From Bacillus australimaris (GTDB lineage: Bacteria; Bacillota; Bacilli; Bacillales; Bacillaceae), in assembly GCF_001307105.1 (NCBI RefSeq), contig NZ_LGYN01000030.1, forward strand, positions 1 through 64,000: a stretch of DNA of 64,000 bases, read 5' to 3'. The notes beneath the pieces are model-generated. The model had not been told where the DNA came from, did not search any database, and saw only the letters and a program-made list of their open reading frames with translations. Position numbers and translations under genes: made by a program. Below are positions 34,877 through 43,729 of the stretch, in pieces. Position 1 is the stretch's first letter, and each line of letters opens with the position of its first letter.

Positions 34877-35695
34877 ATGGGTTTTATTAAAGCGTTAATT
34901 GAACGCTTTTTGCTGCATGAAGGACCGGCAAAATCTGCTGAGCTTGCTTACTTCTTTTTGCTTTCATTATTTCCGTTTCTCATCTTCGTGCTGACGCTCG
35001 TTGGGTATTTACCGCTGACGTCAAAGGATGTCCTGAGCGTCATTTCCGGTTATGCGCCAGAAGGAGCGCTTTCGATGATTGAATCCATTGCCGAACAGAC
35101 GCTGAATAACCGGAACGGGGGATTATTGTCGTTCGGGATTATTGCCGCTCTTTGGTCTGCATCTAACGGGATTAATGCCGTCGTCAGAGCATTTAACCAT
35201 GCTTACGAAGTTGAGGAAAATCGATCCTTCATTCTCGTACGTTTAACATCAATCATCTTAACGATAGCGATGGTTTTGACCATTATATTTGCTTTAATGC
35301 TTCCTGTATTCGGCAAAGAACTTGGCTTGTTTGTCGCGAAGTTGATCGGACAGTCAGATGCATTTCTCGCGATATGGACGGCCATGAGATGGATCATTAG
35401 CCCGCTGATTTTATTGATTGTGTTTACATCCTTGTACTATTTTGCTCCAAACATCAGGCTGAAATTGAAATTTGTTCTGCCAGGCGCTATTTTTGCGTCG
35501 ATTGGATGGATTTTGGTGAGTATGCTGTTCTCATTTTACGTAGGCGAGTTTGCCAATTACAGTGCGATGTACGGAAGCATTGGGGGAATCATTATTTTAA
35601 TGATCTGGTTTTATTTAACCGGCATCATGATTATTCTTGGCGGCGAGCTCAATGCGCTTTTACATAAGCGTAAAATCGTACCAGGCAAGGTATGA
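34877..35695 (+). CDS. yfkH: YihY/BrkB-family membrane protein YfkH
   Basis: A 272-residue protein with six membrane helices. YihY features: AKSAELAYFFLLSLFPFLIF near the N-terminus, SASNGINAVVRAFNHAYEVEE in the middle, and WFYLTGIMIILGGELNALL at the end. It was once thought to be RNase BN, but the role remains unknown. ATG 34877 is preceded by GGAGATGAGG; TTG 34862 is in frame upstream. It is the last gene of the stress operon. Confidence 0.88.
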   Translation: MGFIKALIERFLLHEGPAKSAELAYFFLLSLFPFLIFVLTLVGYLPLTSKDVLSVISGYAPEGALSMIESIAEQTLNNRNGGLLSFGIIAALWSASNGINAVVRAFNHAYEVEENRSFILVRLTSIILTIAMVLTIIFALMLPVFGKELGLFVAKLIGQSDAFLAIWTAMRWIISPLILLIVFTSLYYFAPNIRLKLKFVLPGAIFASIGWILVSMLFSFYVGEFANYSAMYGSIGGIIILMIWFYLTGIMIILGGELNALLHKRKIVPGKV

Positions 35696-35758
35696 AGAAA
35701 TCCGGGCATCCTAAAGAAGAACGAACATGTTCAATCTTAATGGATGGGGGAATCACAT

Positions 35759-35866
35759 ATGTCCAAACAATCGAAAAAAGGCGGAAGTAACACGAAACAA
35801 AACAAAGGCCATCAGCCAAAGCACAAAACAAGCGGCAGTGCGAACGGGCAAAATGGTTATCATTAA
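35759..35866 (+). CDS. Tiny Lys/Gly/Gln/Asn-rich protein (35 aa)
   Basis: ATG with GGGGG 8 bases upstream opens a 35-residue frame starting MSKQSKKGGSNTKQNKG and ending NGQNGYH. It is very hydrophilic, with no hydrophobic residue clusters. The composition recalls minor small acid-soluble spore proteins, but no named one is recognised. A strong terminator follows 10 bases after the stop. It is probably real and perhaps spore-related; the latter is inference from composition. Confidence 0.55.
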   Translation: MSKQSKKGGSNTKQNKGHQPKHKTSGSANGQNGYH

Positions 35867-35869
35867 ATG

Positions 35870-35905
35870 AAAAAAACTCCTCTGCATAGCGCAGGGGAGT
35901 TTTTA
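35870..35905. terminator. Bidirectional terminator between the 35-aa gene and the acetyltransferase gene
   Basis: A 10-bp stem (ACTCCTCTGC/GCAGGGGAGT, one G-U) with A- and T-tracts on either side. Confidence 0.8.
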
Positions 35906-36409
35906 TTTCAGCAATCGTATATATCGCTTAAGGAGAAAAGCTGTATCAGGCTTTGGCTGATAGTGAGGATCGAGCTGGAACCCTGCTTTCATCGCTACAC
36001 GTTCACTTCTGACATGACCAACAGGACAAAAGATTTCAAATCCATCGACTTCAGGAGCAAAGGTATCTGTCATAAATTTCACGATGGTTGTTACAGTGCC
36101 CTGACCTTGCGCGTCTTCATCAATCCAATATCCAATATTGCCTATTCTCTGATCAAACGTCAGGCGGAACACACCGATTAATTGCTTTTTCAGCTTAATG
36201 CCAGCTTCCATCCCTTTTCGTTCGGTGTAGGTGGTTTGAGTCGATTGAATAAATGTTTTCACATCTTCTATGCTTTTGCAGTGATGCACCCATGGAAGCC
36301 ATTCCCCTAAGTAGGCCTTATTATTTTTGATAAGTCTAAATAGTGTGTCCGCTTCGTCTAATTGTAGGGATTCCAAAGTCAACTCTTTTGATATGTCATA
36401 TGTAAACAA
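35903..36409 (-). CDS. GNAT acetyltransferase, RimL/YdaF type
   Basis: A 168-residue N-acetyltransferase. The acceptor-side motif is WLPWVHHCKSIEDVK. The acetyl-CoA-binding region is IGYWIDEDAQGQGTVTTIVKFMTD (Q/RxxGxG/A form DAQGQG), and the RSERVAMKAGF helix closes the fold. These enzymes acetylate protein N-termini or small amines; the substrate here is unknown. An ATG lies at 36424, but GGAGGAGC then sits between it and TTG 36409. TTG gives the usual family N-terminus MFTYDI and was preferred. It is 20 bases downstream of the MFS gene. Confidence 0.85.
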   Translation of the reverse strand: MFTYDISKELTLESLQLDEADTLFRLIKNNKAYLGEWLPWVHHCKSIEDVKTFIQSTQTTYTERKGMEAGIKLKKQLIGVFRLTFDQRIGNIGYWIDEDAQGQGTVTTIVKFMTDTFAPEVDGFEIFCPVGHVRSERVAMKAGFQLDPHYQPKPDTAFLLKRYIRLLK

Positions 36410-36429
36410 AGCTCGCTCCTCCATTTATG

Positions 36430-37593
36430 TTAGTGACTTTCCAGCACCGCCGTCGTTCGCCCAAATCGAACGCAGCAAAACACAAATAATATCACAATAC
36501 TGACAAGGTAAAGTAAATTCATTCCTTCAAACGCCTGTACAAAGAACCCTCCGAGAACCGGTCCAAGAATACTCCCTGCACTAAATGCCATCCCGCACAT
36601 TAAATTTCCGGCAGGAAGCAGGTGCTTTGGCAATAAGTCCGTCATATAACTGATGCCAAGTGAGAAGGTCGAGCCTACCGCCATTCCGGCAATAAAGAAA
36701 CAGATCGCCACAGCCAAAACCGATTGAATGAAAATCCCTGCTAAAAGGAAAAAGAATGATCCAGCGAGTGTGACACATAAAATGATGCGGCGTCTGCCAA
36801 ACCGGTCGCTGAGCATCCCGAGAGGAAGCTGAAAAACAATGCTTCCAATGGCAAACGCAGGTAAAATAAATGCAACTGCATCTACTGTCACGCCGCTTCT
36901 GAGTGCATACACAGGGAAATTACTATTGAGCGTCGTTTCTAAAAAGCCATAACAAAAAGGCATCATAAAGGCGACCCAGCCAAATTGAAAGGCTTTTTTA
37001 AAGCGCTTCAAGCTGTTTGTCTGCTCTGATGTTTGTACTTCACCTGAATCTGGATATGTATTTTTCAGAGCAAACACAAGCAGCCAGATACATAAACTAA
37101 CGGCACCAGAAACAATAAACGGTAAAGATGGATTGATCTCAATGAGCGGCGTTAAAAAAGGCCCAGCGGCAAAACCGAGTCCGAAGGATAACCCGTACAA
37201 AGAAATATTTCGTCCGCGATTTCTCGATGATGAAGCATAGGTCACCCACGTTTGTGTAGAGAAATGCAGCATATGGTCACCAATCCCGATCATAAGCCGG
37301 AGGAAAAACCAAACGACATAAGATTCAATAAATACAAAGCTAAACAAGCTTAAAAAGACAGCAGCGCCTCCAATGACGATTAACGGCTTGAATCCAAACC
37401 GTCGAAGCGGTGCTTCCATAAAAGGGGACGCAAGCAGGACACCAATATATAACCCTGTGGCATGCAGTCCGTTTAACGTAGGAGATGTGCCGGCATGTTC
37501 AAAAATAATTGAAATGACAGGCAGTAATGCTCCCTGCGAAAAACCAGATACGGATACAAGTAAAATCAAAATCATAAAGTGAATTCTCGACAT
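36430..37593 (-). CDS. yfkF: MFS transporter (YfkF-like)
   Basis: A 387-residue major facilitator with 12 hydrophobic segments. The loop 2-3 signature appears late as GMLSDRFGRRRIILC in the second half. Sugar/drug-efflux type, substrate unknown. AAGGAGC precedes the ATG. It forms a probable two-gene unit with the acetyltransferase. Position between yfkH and yfkE agrees with B. subtilis yfkF. Confidence 0.85.
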   Translation of the reverse strand: MSRIHFMILILLVSVSGFSQGALLPVISIIFEHAGTSPTLNGLHATGLYIGVLLASPFMEAPLRRFGFKPLIVIGGAAVFLSLFSFVFIESYVVWFFLRLMIGIGDHMLHFSTQTWVTYASSSRNRGRNISLYGLSFGLGFAAGPFLTPLIEINPSLPFIVSGAVSLCIWLLVFALKNTYPDSGEVQTSEQTNSLKRFKKAFQFGWVAFMMPFCYGFLETTLNSNFPVYALRSGVTVDAVAFILPAFAIGSIVFQLPLGMLSDRFGRRRIILCVTLAGSFFFLLAGIFIQSVLAVAICFFIAGMAVGSTFSLGISYMTDLLPKHLLPAGNLMCGMAFSAGSILGPVLGGFFVQAFEGMNLLYLVSIVILFVFCCVRFGRTTAVLESH

Positions 37594-37668
37594 AAGAAGC
37601 TCCTTACAAGTTCATATTTTCATCGTACAATGTAACCATAGGGGTTTCAATAGAAAGGTGGAAAAGGA

Positions 37669-38046
37669 ATGAAGCTGACATACGAAAAGGATCGGTGGGT
37701 AGCAGATATTGATGACAGGCAGCTGCATATTTCAGGAAAAGAAGAAACTGGATACAGACCCTATCAATTGTTCACCTCAGCCATTGCTGGCTGCTTTGGA
37801 GAAATGCTTATTCATGTATGCCGGAAAAAGCGAATATCCTATGAAGGGCTGACGATCACACCTGAGGCGACAAGAGCAGGGGCTGTAAACAAGATATCCC
37901 GCATTCATTTACATATAATGTTTAAACACATCAGTATATCTGATGAACAAATAGATAAAGTCATCACACTTGCTTTGAAGCATTGTTCTATGGTGCAGTC
38001 CGTGAAAGGAAGTATGGAGATCACCTTTTCACACGAGCGAATCTAA
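37669..38046 (+). CDS. OsmC-family peroxiredoxin-like protein
   Basis: A 125-residue OsmC/Ohr-like protein. The two catalytic cysteines are present: one in AIAGCFGEMLIHVC and the other in ALKHCSMVQSVKG. The family reduces organic or fatty acid hydroperoxides using a thiol donor. AAAGGTGGAAAAGG precedes the ATG. It lies between yfkF and yfkE and is divergent from yfkF. Confidence 0.85.
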   Translation: MKLTYEKDRWVADIDDRQLHISGKEETGYRPYQLFTSAIAGCFGEMLIHVCRKKRISYEGLTITPEATRAGAVNKISRIHLHIMFKHISISDEQIDKVITLALKHCSMVQSVKGSMEITFSHERI

Positions 38047-38110
38047 ATGTATATGATGCCGGCACTCACGAAAGAATAACAGTCAGACATAAGTAAAGGA
38101 GAATGGCTGT

Positions 38111-39178
38111 ATGAATCGTTTATTTCTTGTGATTGTCGCAATCGGTGTTCCATTATCGGTGATTGGCAGTGTTCTTCATTTCCCGCAGGTCGTCATGTTT
38201 GCCGTTTATTGTATCGCCATTATTGGTCTTGCTAGTTTTATGGGAAGAGCCACAGAAAGTCTTGCCATCATTGCGGGGCCAAGGATTGGCGGACTTTTGA
38301 ACGCCACATTTGGGAATGCAGTGGAGTTAATTATTTCGTTTTTTGCTTTAAAGCAAGGCTTAACGGCTATCGTACTTGCTTCATTAACTGGATCGGTCAT
38401 CGGGAATTTACTGCTTGTGGCGGGGCTGTCTTTTTTCGTTGGCGGATTAAAATATAAACGCCAAGTGTTCAATGTTCACGATGCAAGACACAATTCTGGC
38501 TTGCTCATGTTTGCCATTATTGTAGCGTTTGTCGTTCCAGAAGTGTTTTCAATGGAGATGGCAGAGAATAAGCAATTTGTTTTAAGCATTGGAATCAGCA
38601 TCGTCATGATTTTGCTTTATGTAGCAGCGCTCTATTTTAAACTGGTCAGCCACCGCGGGGTCTATGTTGCCAAGCAGGAGGGCATGGAAGGGGAAGCAGA
38701 GACAGAAGAAGAAACACCTGAATGGTCTGGGAAGTTTGCCACTGTCATTTTGCTGCTTGCGACGATTGCCGTTGCGTACATTTCAGAGCGCCTTGTTCAT
38801 ACATTTGATACAGTAGGAGAACAGTTTGGCTGGAGCGAGCTGTTTATCGGGGTCATTATTGTGGCCATCGTCGGCAACGCAGCAGAACATGCCTCTGCTG
38901 TCATCATGGCGTATAAAAACAAAATGGATGTAGCCGTGGAAATTGCCTTCGGCTCCACACTTCAGGTTGCCATGATGGTCGCGCCGATTCTTGTCATAAG
39001 CTCTCTATTTTTTGACAAGCAGATGCCGCTCATTTTCTCCTTACCAGAACTCATTGCCATGGCATCGTCTGTGTTACTCACGGTCATTTTATCGAATGAT
39101 GGTGATACAAACTGGTTTGAAGGGGCGACTTTACTTGCTGCCTATTTCATTATGGCGATTGGATTTTTCCTTTTATAA
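38111..39178 (+). CDS. chaA: Calcium/proton exchanger ChaA (YfkE)
   Basis: A 355-residue CaCA antiporter with eleven membrane segments in two inverted halves. The alpha-repeat motifs GNAVELIISFFAL and GNAAEHASAVIMAY carry the Ca2+-coordinating glutamates. The acidic loop EGEAETEEETPEW joins the halves. It exports Ca2+ in exchange for protons. Length and order match B. subtilis YfkE. AAAGGAG precedes the ATG. Confidence 0.94.
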   Translation: MNRLFLVIVAIGVPLSVIGSVLHFPQVVMFAVYCIAIIGLASFMGRATESLAIIAGPRIGGLLNATFGNAVELIISFFALKQGLTAIVLASLTGSVIGNLLLVAGLSFFVGGLKYKRQVFNVHDARHNSGLLMFAIIVAFVVPEVFSMEMAENKQFVLSIGISIVMILLYVAALYFKLVSHRGVYVAKQEGMEGEAETEEETPEWSGKFATVILLLATIAVAYISERLVHTFDTVGEQFGWSELFIGVIIVAIVGNAAEHASAVIMAYKNKMDVAVEIAFGSTLQVAMMVAPILVISSLFFDKQMPLIFSLPELIAMASSVLLTVILSNDGDTNWFEGATLLAAYFIMAIGFFLL

Positions 39179-39245
39179 TCTTTTGTGGATAAGGGACGAC
39201 TTTGCGGAAAATACTATGGAAAAATGAATGAGAAAGAGTGATGAT

Positions 39246-40028
39246 ATGAAAAAGATGCCCCGCATCATGTTTGTTGTTCTCTTATCCTTAAGTTTTCTAT
39301 ACAGCTTTCCAGCGGAGGCGGCAAAGCCATTTAAAGTGCCATCCTCTGTCGCAAGTATCTCAAAGGAGAATACGTATCCGAATGCTTCACAGGACCAGCC
39401 CCTGCTTCAGCCAAGCGAGCTGACGGCTGAATTGTTCAAAACAACAAATGTACCGATTGAGAATACTCATTTGATTAAAATGCTGAATGAATCCAGTATT
39501 TCAGGGACGCCATTAGCTGTTGGCTATCGCGCAACCATTTTCCTTGGGAGATGGGCGCTGAGCTATGATTCAAACGAAACGGTCGCCAACTGGGAATACA
39601 AAAAGGTGAATACGAACCATATTGATAACAGAGGCGGCAACAAAACAGCCATTGGCAAATACGTTCAAAAGCAGCAAGTGAAAGTAAGCGGCGGGCTCAC
39701 AGCAAAAGTGCCAAACCCCGAAGATGTGAAAACATTGATGATGCAAAAAGCCATTCAGAAAACAAAGCTGCCCCTCGCTTTTGACACCGTGATTGGCGCA
39801 GGAACAAAGCGAGATCAGTCATACCACGTCTCTCCGAAAAAAGCAGCATCGCTTCATGCCTATGCACCAGCGATTAACGAAAAAGGTAAGGTTACTTACG
39901 GAGAAGTGTACCTTGTGCTAAAAGGAAATAAACGCAAACTCGTCGTAAAAAACGTGACTTCGCAAGGAATCGGCGCTTGGATACCTGTTCAGGATCACCT
40001 GACGTTTGGGTTTCAAGGGATGAATTAA
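39246..40028 (+). CDS. yfkD: YfkD-like secreted protein
   Basis: A 260-residue protein with a signal peptide (IMFVVLLSLSFLYSF, cleavage near PAEAA). The mature part has GRWALSYDSNETVANWEYKKVNTN and repeated Lys-rich beta segments. It matches B. subtilis YfkD, a SigB-related stress protein of unknown function. ATG 39246 has GAGAAAGAG upstream; an alternative ATG 39228 is in frame. It follows chaA by 67 bases on the same strand. Confidence 0.85.
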   Translation: MKKMPRIMFVVLLSLSFLYSFPAEAAKPFKVPSSVASISKENTYPNASQDQPLLQPSELTAELFKTTNVPIENTHLIKMLNESSISGTPLAVGYRATIFLGRWALSYDSNETVANWEYKKVNTNHIDNRGGNKTAIGKYVQKQQVKVSGGLTAKVPNPEDVKTLMMQKAIQKTKLPLAFDTVIGAGTKRDQSYHVSPKKAASLHAYAPAINEKGKVTYGEVYLVLKGNKRKLVVKNVTSQGIGAWIPVQDHLTFGFQGMN

Positions 40029-40071
40029 AACAGTCATCTCCTCTTATCAACAGAGGAGATGACTGTTTTTT
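40027..40071. terminator. Bidirectional terminator yfkD / small membrane gene
   Basis: A stem of 17 bp (AAACAGTCATCTCCTCT paired with its complement) with a 7-nt loop and a T-tract. Confidence 0.85.
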
Positions 40072-40072
40072 G

Positions 40073-40306
40073 CTAATAGGGTTTCTCTTTTTTTCTTTTT
40101 AGTTCATTTTTGTAAAAGTCAAAGGCGTTATATAAATACCAAATGATAAAAAGAAAGAAGATAACTTTAGTCAATATCGGTAAGTCGTTGAAAATAAGAC
40201 ATAGGCCAAGATAAGGGATGATCATAAATCCATAATAAGAAAACCACCATGTTTTAAAAATGAAACTCATCTCCTTGGAAATTGTAGACATTAACATCTT
40301 ATACAT
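40073..40306 (-). CDS. Small two-helix membrane protein, unknown
   Basis: A frame of 77 residues with hydrophobic segments YYGFMIIPYLGLCLIF and VIFFLFIIWYLYNAF and a basic tail (NELKRKKEKPY). AAGGAG lies directly in front of the third ATG (MSFIF), so the exact start is unclear and a shorter protein is possible. No family recognised. AT-rich compared with its neighbours. Confidence 0.5.
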   Translation of the reverse strand: MYKMLMSTISKEMSFIFKTWWFSYYGFMIIPYLGLCLIFNDLPILTKVIFFLFIIWYLYNAFDFYKNELKRKKEKPY

Positions 40307-40329
40307 ATATTACATTTTTTTGAGGAAAT

Positions 40330-40386
40330 AAAAAAGCCATAGTAGAAGTTGAATGAACTCAACGACTACTATGGCTTAAGTTTTTT
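40330..40386 (-). terminator. yeeN terminator
   Basis: An 11-bp stem (AGCCATAGTAG/CTACTATGGCT), extended by an inner GTTGA/TCAAC pair. On the minus strand it ends in TTTTTT. Confidence 0.8.
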
Positions 40387-41104
40387 ATTCCCCTAAATCC
40401 ACATTATGATAAACCTGCTGCACGTCTTCAAGCTCTTCTAAAACATCGATCAGCTTTTCAAATTGTGCTTTAGATTCATCATCTAACGTCACTTCGTTTT
40501 GCGGGAGCATCGTGATTTCAGCGACAGTGAATTCTTCTACGCCGGCTTGTTTGAATGCTTCTTGAACTTGATGGAATTGATCTGGTTCAGCGTACACAAT
40601 AACCGTTTCATCTTCTTCCATGATGTCACGTACATCAACATCTGCTTCCATTAGAAGCTCAAGCGTTTCTTCTTCGCTTTTCCCTTCGACACCGATGACA
40701 GCTGTTTGGTCAAACATGTAAGCAACAGAGCCGCTTACGCCCATGTTTCCACCGTTTTTCCCAAATGCTGCTCGAACATCTGAAGCTGTACGGTTCACGT
40801 TATTGGTGAGGGCATCAACGATGACCATTGATCCGTTTGGACCAAATCCTTCGTAGCGCAGCTCATCGAAATTCTCTTCCGCACCGCCTTTGGCTTTTTC
40901 AATGGCACGGTCCACAATGTGTTTTGGAACACTATATGTTTTTGCACGTTCTAGGACAAAACGAAGTGCTTGGTTTGATTCTGGGTTTGGCTCACCTTGT
41001 TTGGCAGCCACATAGATTTCACGCCCGAATTTTGCGTAAATACGACTTGTACTGGCATCCTTTGATGCTTTCTTTTCTTTAATGTTGTTCCACTTACGAC
41101 CCAT
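40385..41104 (-). CDS. yeeN: YebC/PmpR-family protein YeeN
   Basis: A 239-residue protein of the YebC family (TACO1/PmpR). The N-terminus [26 protein letters not shown] is the short YeeN-type version. [19 protein letters not shown] and [24 protein letters not shown] are family hallmarks. Recent work ties YebC proteins to translation of proline-rich stretches; they were previously called transcription regulators. A GTG codon three codons upstream could also start it. In B. subtilis yeeN lies elsewhere, so it is an insertion between yfkD and yfkC here. Confidence 0.9.
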   Translation of the reverse strand: MGRKWNNIKEKKASKDASTSRIYAKFGREIYVAAKQGEPNPESNQALRFVLERAKTYSVPKHIVDRAIEKAKGGAEENFDELRYEGFGPNGSMVIVDALTNNVNRTASDVRAAFGKNGGNMGVSGSVAYMFDQTAVIGVEGKSEEETLELLMEADVDVRDIMEEDETVIVYAEPDQFHQVQEAFKQAGVEEFTVAEITMLPQNEVTLDDESKAQFEKLIDVLEELEDVQQVYHNVDLGE

Positions 41105-41298
41105 CTTATTCACTCTCTTTCACTTAGAAAATACACAGTATGAGGGTCCCCATGCTGCATGAAATCATTCTGCTATCTATTATACATGAATCAGTCAAGA
41201 GGATAGAAGTTAGAGGGCTGGAATGAAGAAAATTGTTAGCGAATGTTCAAGTGTTCCATGTTTCTCGCGAGCCCGAGTCAGCCCGGCAACATGTATAT

Positions 41299-41330
41299 AA
41301 AAAATAACCCCATCATAAATGAGGTTATTT
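41299..41330 (-). terminator. Terminator of the mscS-type gene
   Basis: On the minus strand, AATAACCTC pairs with GGGGTTATT (one mismatch) and is followed by Ts. Confidence 0.65.
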
Positions 41331-42161
41331 TGCAGGCTGAGGATAAACGAGATCTTCGAGTAATTTGATATCATGCTGATGAAGTTGTTTGATCATTTCT
41401 TTTCGCACAGCGAGGGCAGCTTCGAAGTATTTTTCATCTTCGACCATTCCTTTCACTGTGATTTCAATTCCTCGATTCAGTTTATTCAGACCCATAATGC
41501 CATGAACCTGAAAGGGTTCAATGGCATTTTGAAATTCATCTTTTTTAAGCAAATCATAATGCATTTGATTTAAATGATCACAGGCTGATTCAAGTGCTTG
41601 AAAGGCGATATCTGGATTTTGATTCGCACTAATTAACACTGACTCCGTAATCCGCATGTAGTGCATGTTATAGTTTTGGATTTGCCGGATATCCCCGTTA
41701 GAAATGGTTAACAGCTTGCCGCTCCATTCTCTAATTTGCAGAGAGCGGAGACCAATCTCTTCAATCGTTCCATTAAACAGGTTATTCACCGTCACATAAT
41801 CCCCTTTATGAATCTGGCGTTCATAGATGAGAAAAATGCCTGCTAAAATATCACGAATGAGCGTCTGGGCGCCAAAACCGATGACGATCCCAGCAACACC
41901 AGCACCCGCAAGGATTTTCCCAAAGTCATGAAAAAAGAGCGAAATGACATAGAGAACAAAGCAAATCGAAGCGGTGTATTTCGTAACGGATTTGACCAAG
42001 CTTTCGATTGTTTTCTTCTTCTTATCTTCAATGAATTCCGTTCGTTTAAAGAAAATTTGAATGGCTTTGTTAATCAAAAAGACGGCAAGCCAAAGAACGA
42101 GTCCAACAAGGAGAATTTCAATGTATTTGTTTTTGACCACTGTCAGAAATGTATCGTCCAT
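41325..42161 (-). CDS. yfkC: Small-conductance mechanosensitive channel (MscS family, YfkC)
   Basis: A 278-residue channel. Three membrane helices (about 15-35, 60-80, 85-105) end in the pore helix GKILAGAGVAGIVIGFGAQTLIRDILAG, rich in Gly and Ala (key residues G-A-G-V-A-G and G-F-G-A-Q). The beta domain YVTVNNLFNGTIEEIGLRSLQIREWSG and an alpha/beta C-terminal domain follow. It releases osmolytes on hypo-osmotic shock. AGGGGGT precedes the ATG. It starts 7 bases after yfkAB and is likely cotranscribed. Confidence 0.92.
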   Translation of the reverse strand: MDDTFLTVVKNKYIEILLVGLVLWLAVFLINKAIQIFFKRTEFIEDKKKKTIESLVKSVTKYTASICFVLYVISLFFHDFGKILAGAGVAGIVIGFGAQTLIRDILAGIFLIYERQIHKGDYVTVNNLFNGTIEEIGLRSLQIREWSGKLLTISNGDIRQIQNYNMHYMRITESVLISANQNPDIAFQALESACDHLNQMHYDLLKKDEFQNAIEPFQVHGIMGLNKLNRGIEITVKGMVEDEKYFEAALAVRKEMIKQLHQHDIKLLEDLVYPQPAK

Positions 42162-42168
42162 CTATCGG

Positions 42169-43290
42169 TTACCCCCTGGCTGTTCGAGAAGTAAAATCAA
42201 CATCTTGATAATAGCTGTTTTTCACAAGAACATTCGGACCAAGGCATTGCACGCTTGGGCAATGGCAATTCAGCTCTTTCGCTAATTTCGTGTCCATCCA
42301 GCGTGTATAGGCTGATTGCAATGTATCAGTTGCAATGTTTCCAAGCGGCGGTGTATCGCCAAAGTCTGTCACAATAATATTCCCATCAAAAATATTCACA
42401 TTCAACCGTGAGCGGCCGTCAGGGTCATTTCGTACTGTGACATTTTTCTCCTGGCGCAATCGGTTGAGGAGGCGCTGGTCTTCTTCATCTGTGCTGCATG
42501 AATAAAATGGCAGGGTGCCAAACAGCATCCATGTGTTCTGATCACGAATATCAAGCAGCTGATGAATCGCATCCCGCATTTGCGGAAGTGTCAATGATTC
42601 AAGGGCGCTGGCGAAATCACTTGGGTACATTGGGTGAACTTCGTGGCGCTGACATTTCATTTCCTCCACGATTTGCCGGTGGATATGTTCGATATATGGA
42701 AGCGTGCGCTTATTTAGCATGGTTTCAGCCGATACTGTCACACCGGCTTTAACAAGTGCCTGACTATTTTCAATCATGCGGTTAAATAATTTTTCGCGCT
42801 GTTGAAAGGTTGGTTTTCGATCCATCATGGCAAAGCCGACCGTTGCAAACTCTTCGACAGTGCCCCAGTTATGTGAAATGTGAAGAACATCTAAGTATGG
42901 AATAATTTCTTCATATCGCGCCAAATCAAGGGTTAAGTTCGAATTGATTTGTGTACGGACGCCGCGTTCATGGGCATACTTTAATAAAGGAACGACATAT
43001 TCCCGTACGGACTTAAGAGAAAGCATCGGCTCTCCGCCTGTAATACTAAGGGAACGCAGGAGCGGTACTTCATCTAAACGGCGAAGCAGCAGATCAAGCG
43101 GCAATGCATTCGGGTCTTTTGGCTGCAAAGTATAGCCAACCGCACAGTGCTCACATCTCATGTTACATAACGTCGTTGTCGTAAATTCGATATTTGTCAG
43201 CTTCATTTCTCCGTATTCCTGCACATCGAGATAGGCTTCCCAAGGGTCGTGTGCAGGTGTAATCGGACGAAGTGCTGTTTTTTGGTTCAT
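42169..43290 (-). CDS. yfkAB: Radical SAM protein YfkAB
   Basis: A 373-residue radical SAM enzyme. The 4Fe-4S binding motif CNMRCEHC (CxxxCxxC) lies near residue 38, and the SAM-binding GGEPML at about 80. A C-terminal segment with further cysteines (NCHCPSVQCLGP) may bind a second cluster. The substrate is unknown. The start at MNQKTAL has AAAGGAGA; the longer upstream frame is not supported. It is a single uninterrupted frame here, comparable to the fused YfkA/YfkB of B. subtilis. Confidence 0.9.
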   Translation of the reverse strand: MNQKTALRPITPAHDPWEAYLDVQEYGEMKLTNIEFTTTTLCNMRCEHCAVGYTLQPKDPNALPLDLLLRRLDEVPLLRSLSITGGEPMLSLKSVREYVVPLLKYAHERGVRTQINSNLTLDLARYEEIIPYLDVLHISHNWGTVEEFATVGFAMMDRKPTFQQREKLFNRMIENSQALVKAGVTVSAETMLNKRTLPYIEHIHRQIVEEMKCQRHEVHPMYPSDFASALESLTLPQMRDAIHQLLDIRDQNTWMLFGTLPFYSCSTDEEDQRLLNRLRQEKNVTVRNDPDGRSRLNVNIFDGNIIVTDFGDTPPLGNIATDTLQSAYTRWMDTKLAKELNCHCPSVQCLGPNVLVKNSYYQDVDFTSRTARG

Positions 43291-43436
43291 GGTATCTATC
43301 TCCTTTTCATTCGGGCAAACGTAGACCCGCCAACAGTTAATTTTAAGCCTCATCCCTGTTATACGCAAGGGGGATGCAATTGATTTACAAGGGAAAAAAA
43401 GATAAGCTATAAACAAATGCTAAAGGGAGTGTATCT

Positions 43437-43628
43437 ATGGGCAAGGCAGCAGACAGCAAAGAGCAGCAGGTTGATTATTTAAAGAACCGATTAGATATGT
43501 TTATGAATGTGATTGATTCATTAGATCCTGAATCAACAGACGTTGAGGATATAGACAGACTGATCCAGATGATTGACGACCTAGAAGCGAAATATGAACG
43601 ATTTAAAAATGATTGGAAAGAAGAATAG
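43437..43628 (+). CDS. yfjT: YfjT, small SE1561-family protein
   Basis: A 63-residue acidic, helical protein (QQVDYLKNRLDMFMNVIDSLDPESTDVEDIDRLI in outline). AAAGGGAG precedes the ATG. Same size and place as B. subtilis YfjT, divergent from yfkAB and ahead of pdaA. Function unknown. The TAG stop lies in the 5' arm of the terminator. Confidence 0.85.
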   Translation: MGKAADSKEQQVDYLKNRLDMFMNVIDSLDPESTDVEDIDRLIQMIDDLEAKYERFKNDWKEE

Positions 43629-43652
43629 CTCGCGCATTGCGGGCTTTTTTCT
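43627..43652 (+). terminator. yfjT terminator overlapping the stop codon
   Basis: A 7-bp stem (AGCTCGC/GCGGGCT) with a 5-nt loop and six Ts. Confidence 0.8.
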
Positions 43653-43729
43653 TTAAATTGGCAGGTGAATTGGTGTATGAGTCTCGGTCTTATTCTGCAC
43701 AATAGAAGAAAAACCGGGAAGTGACGTAA

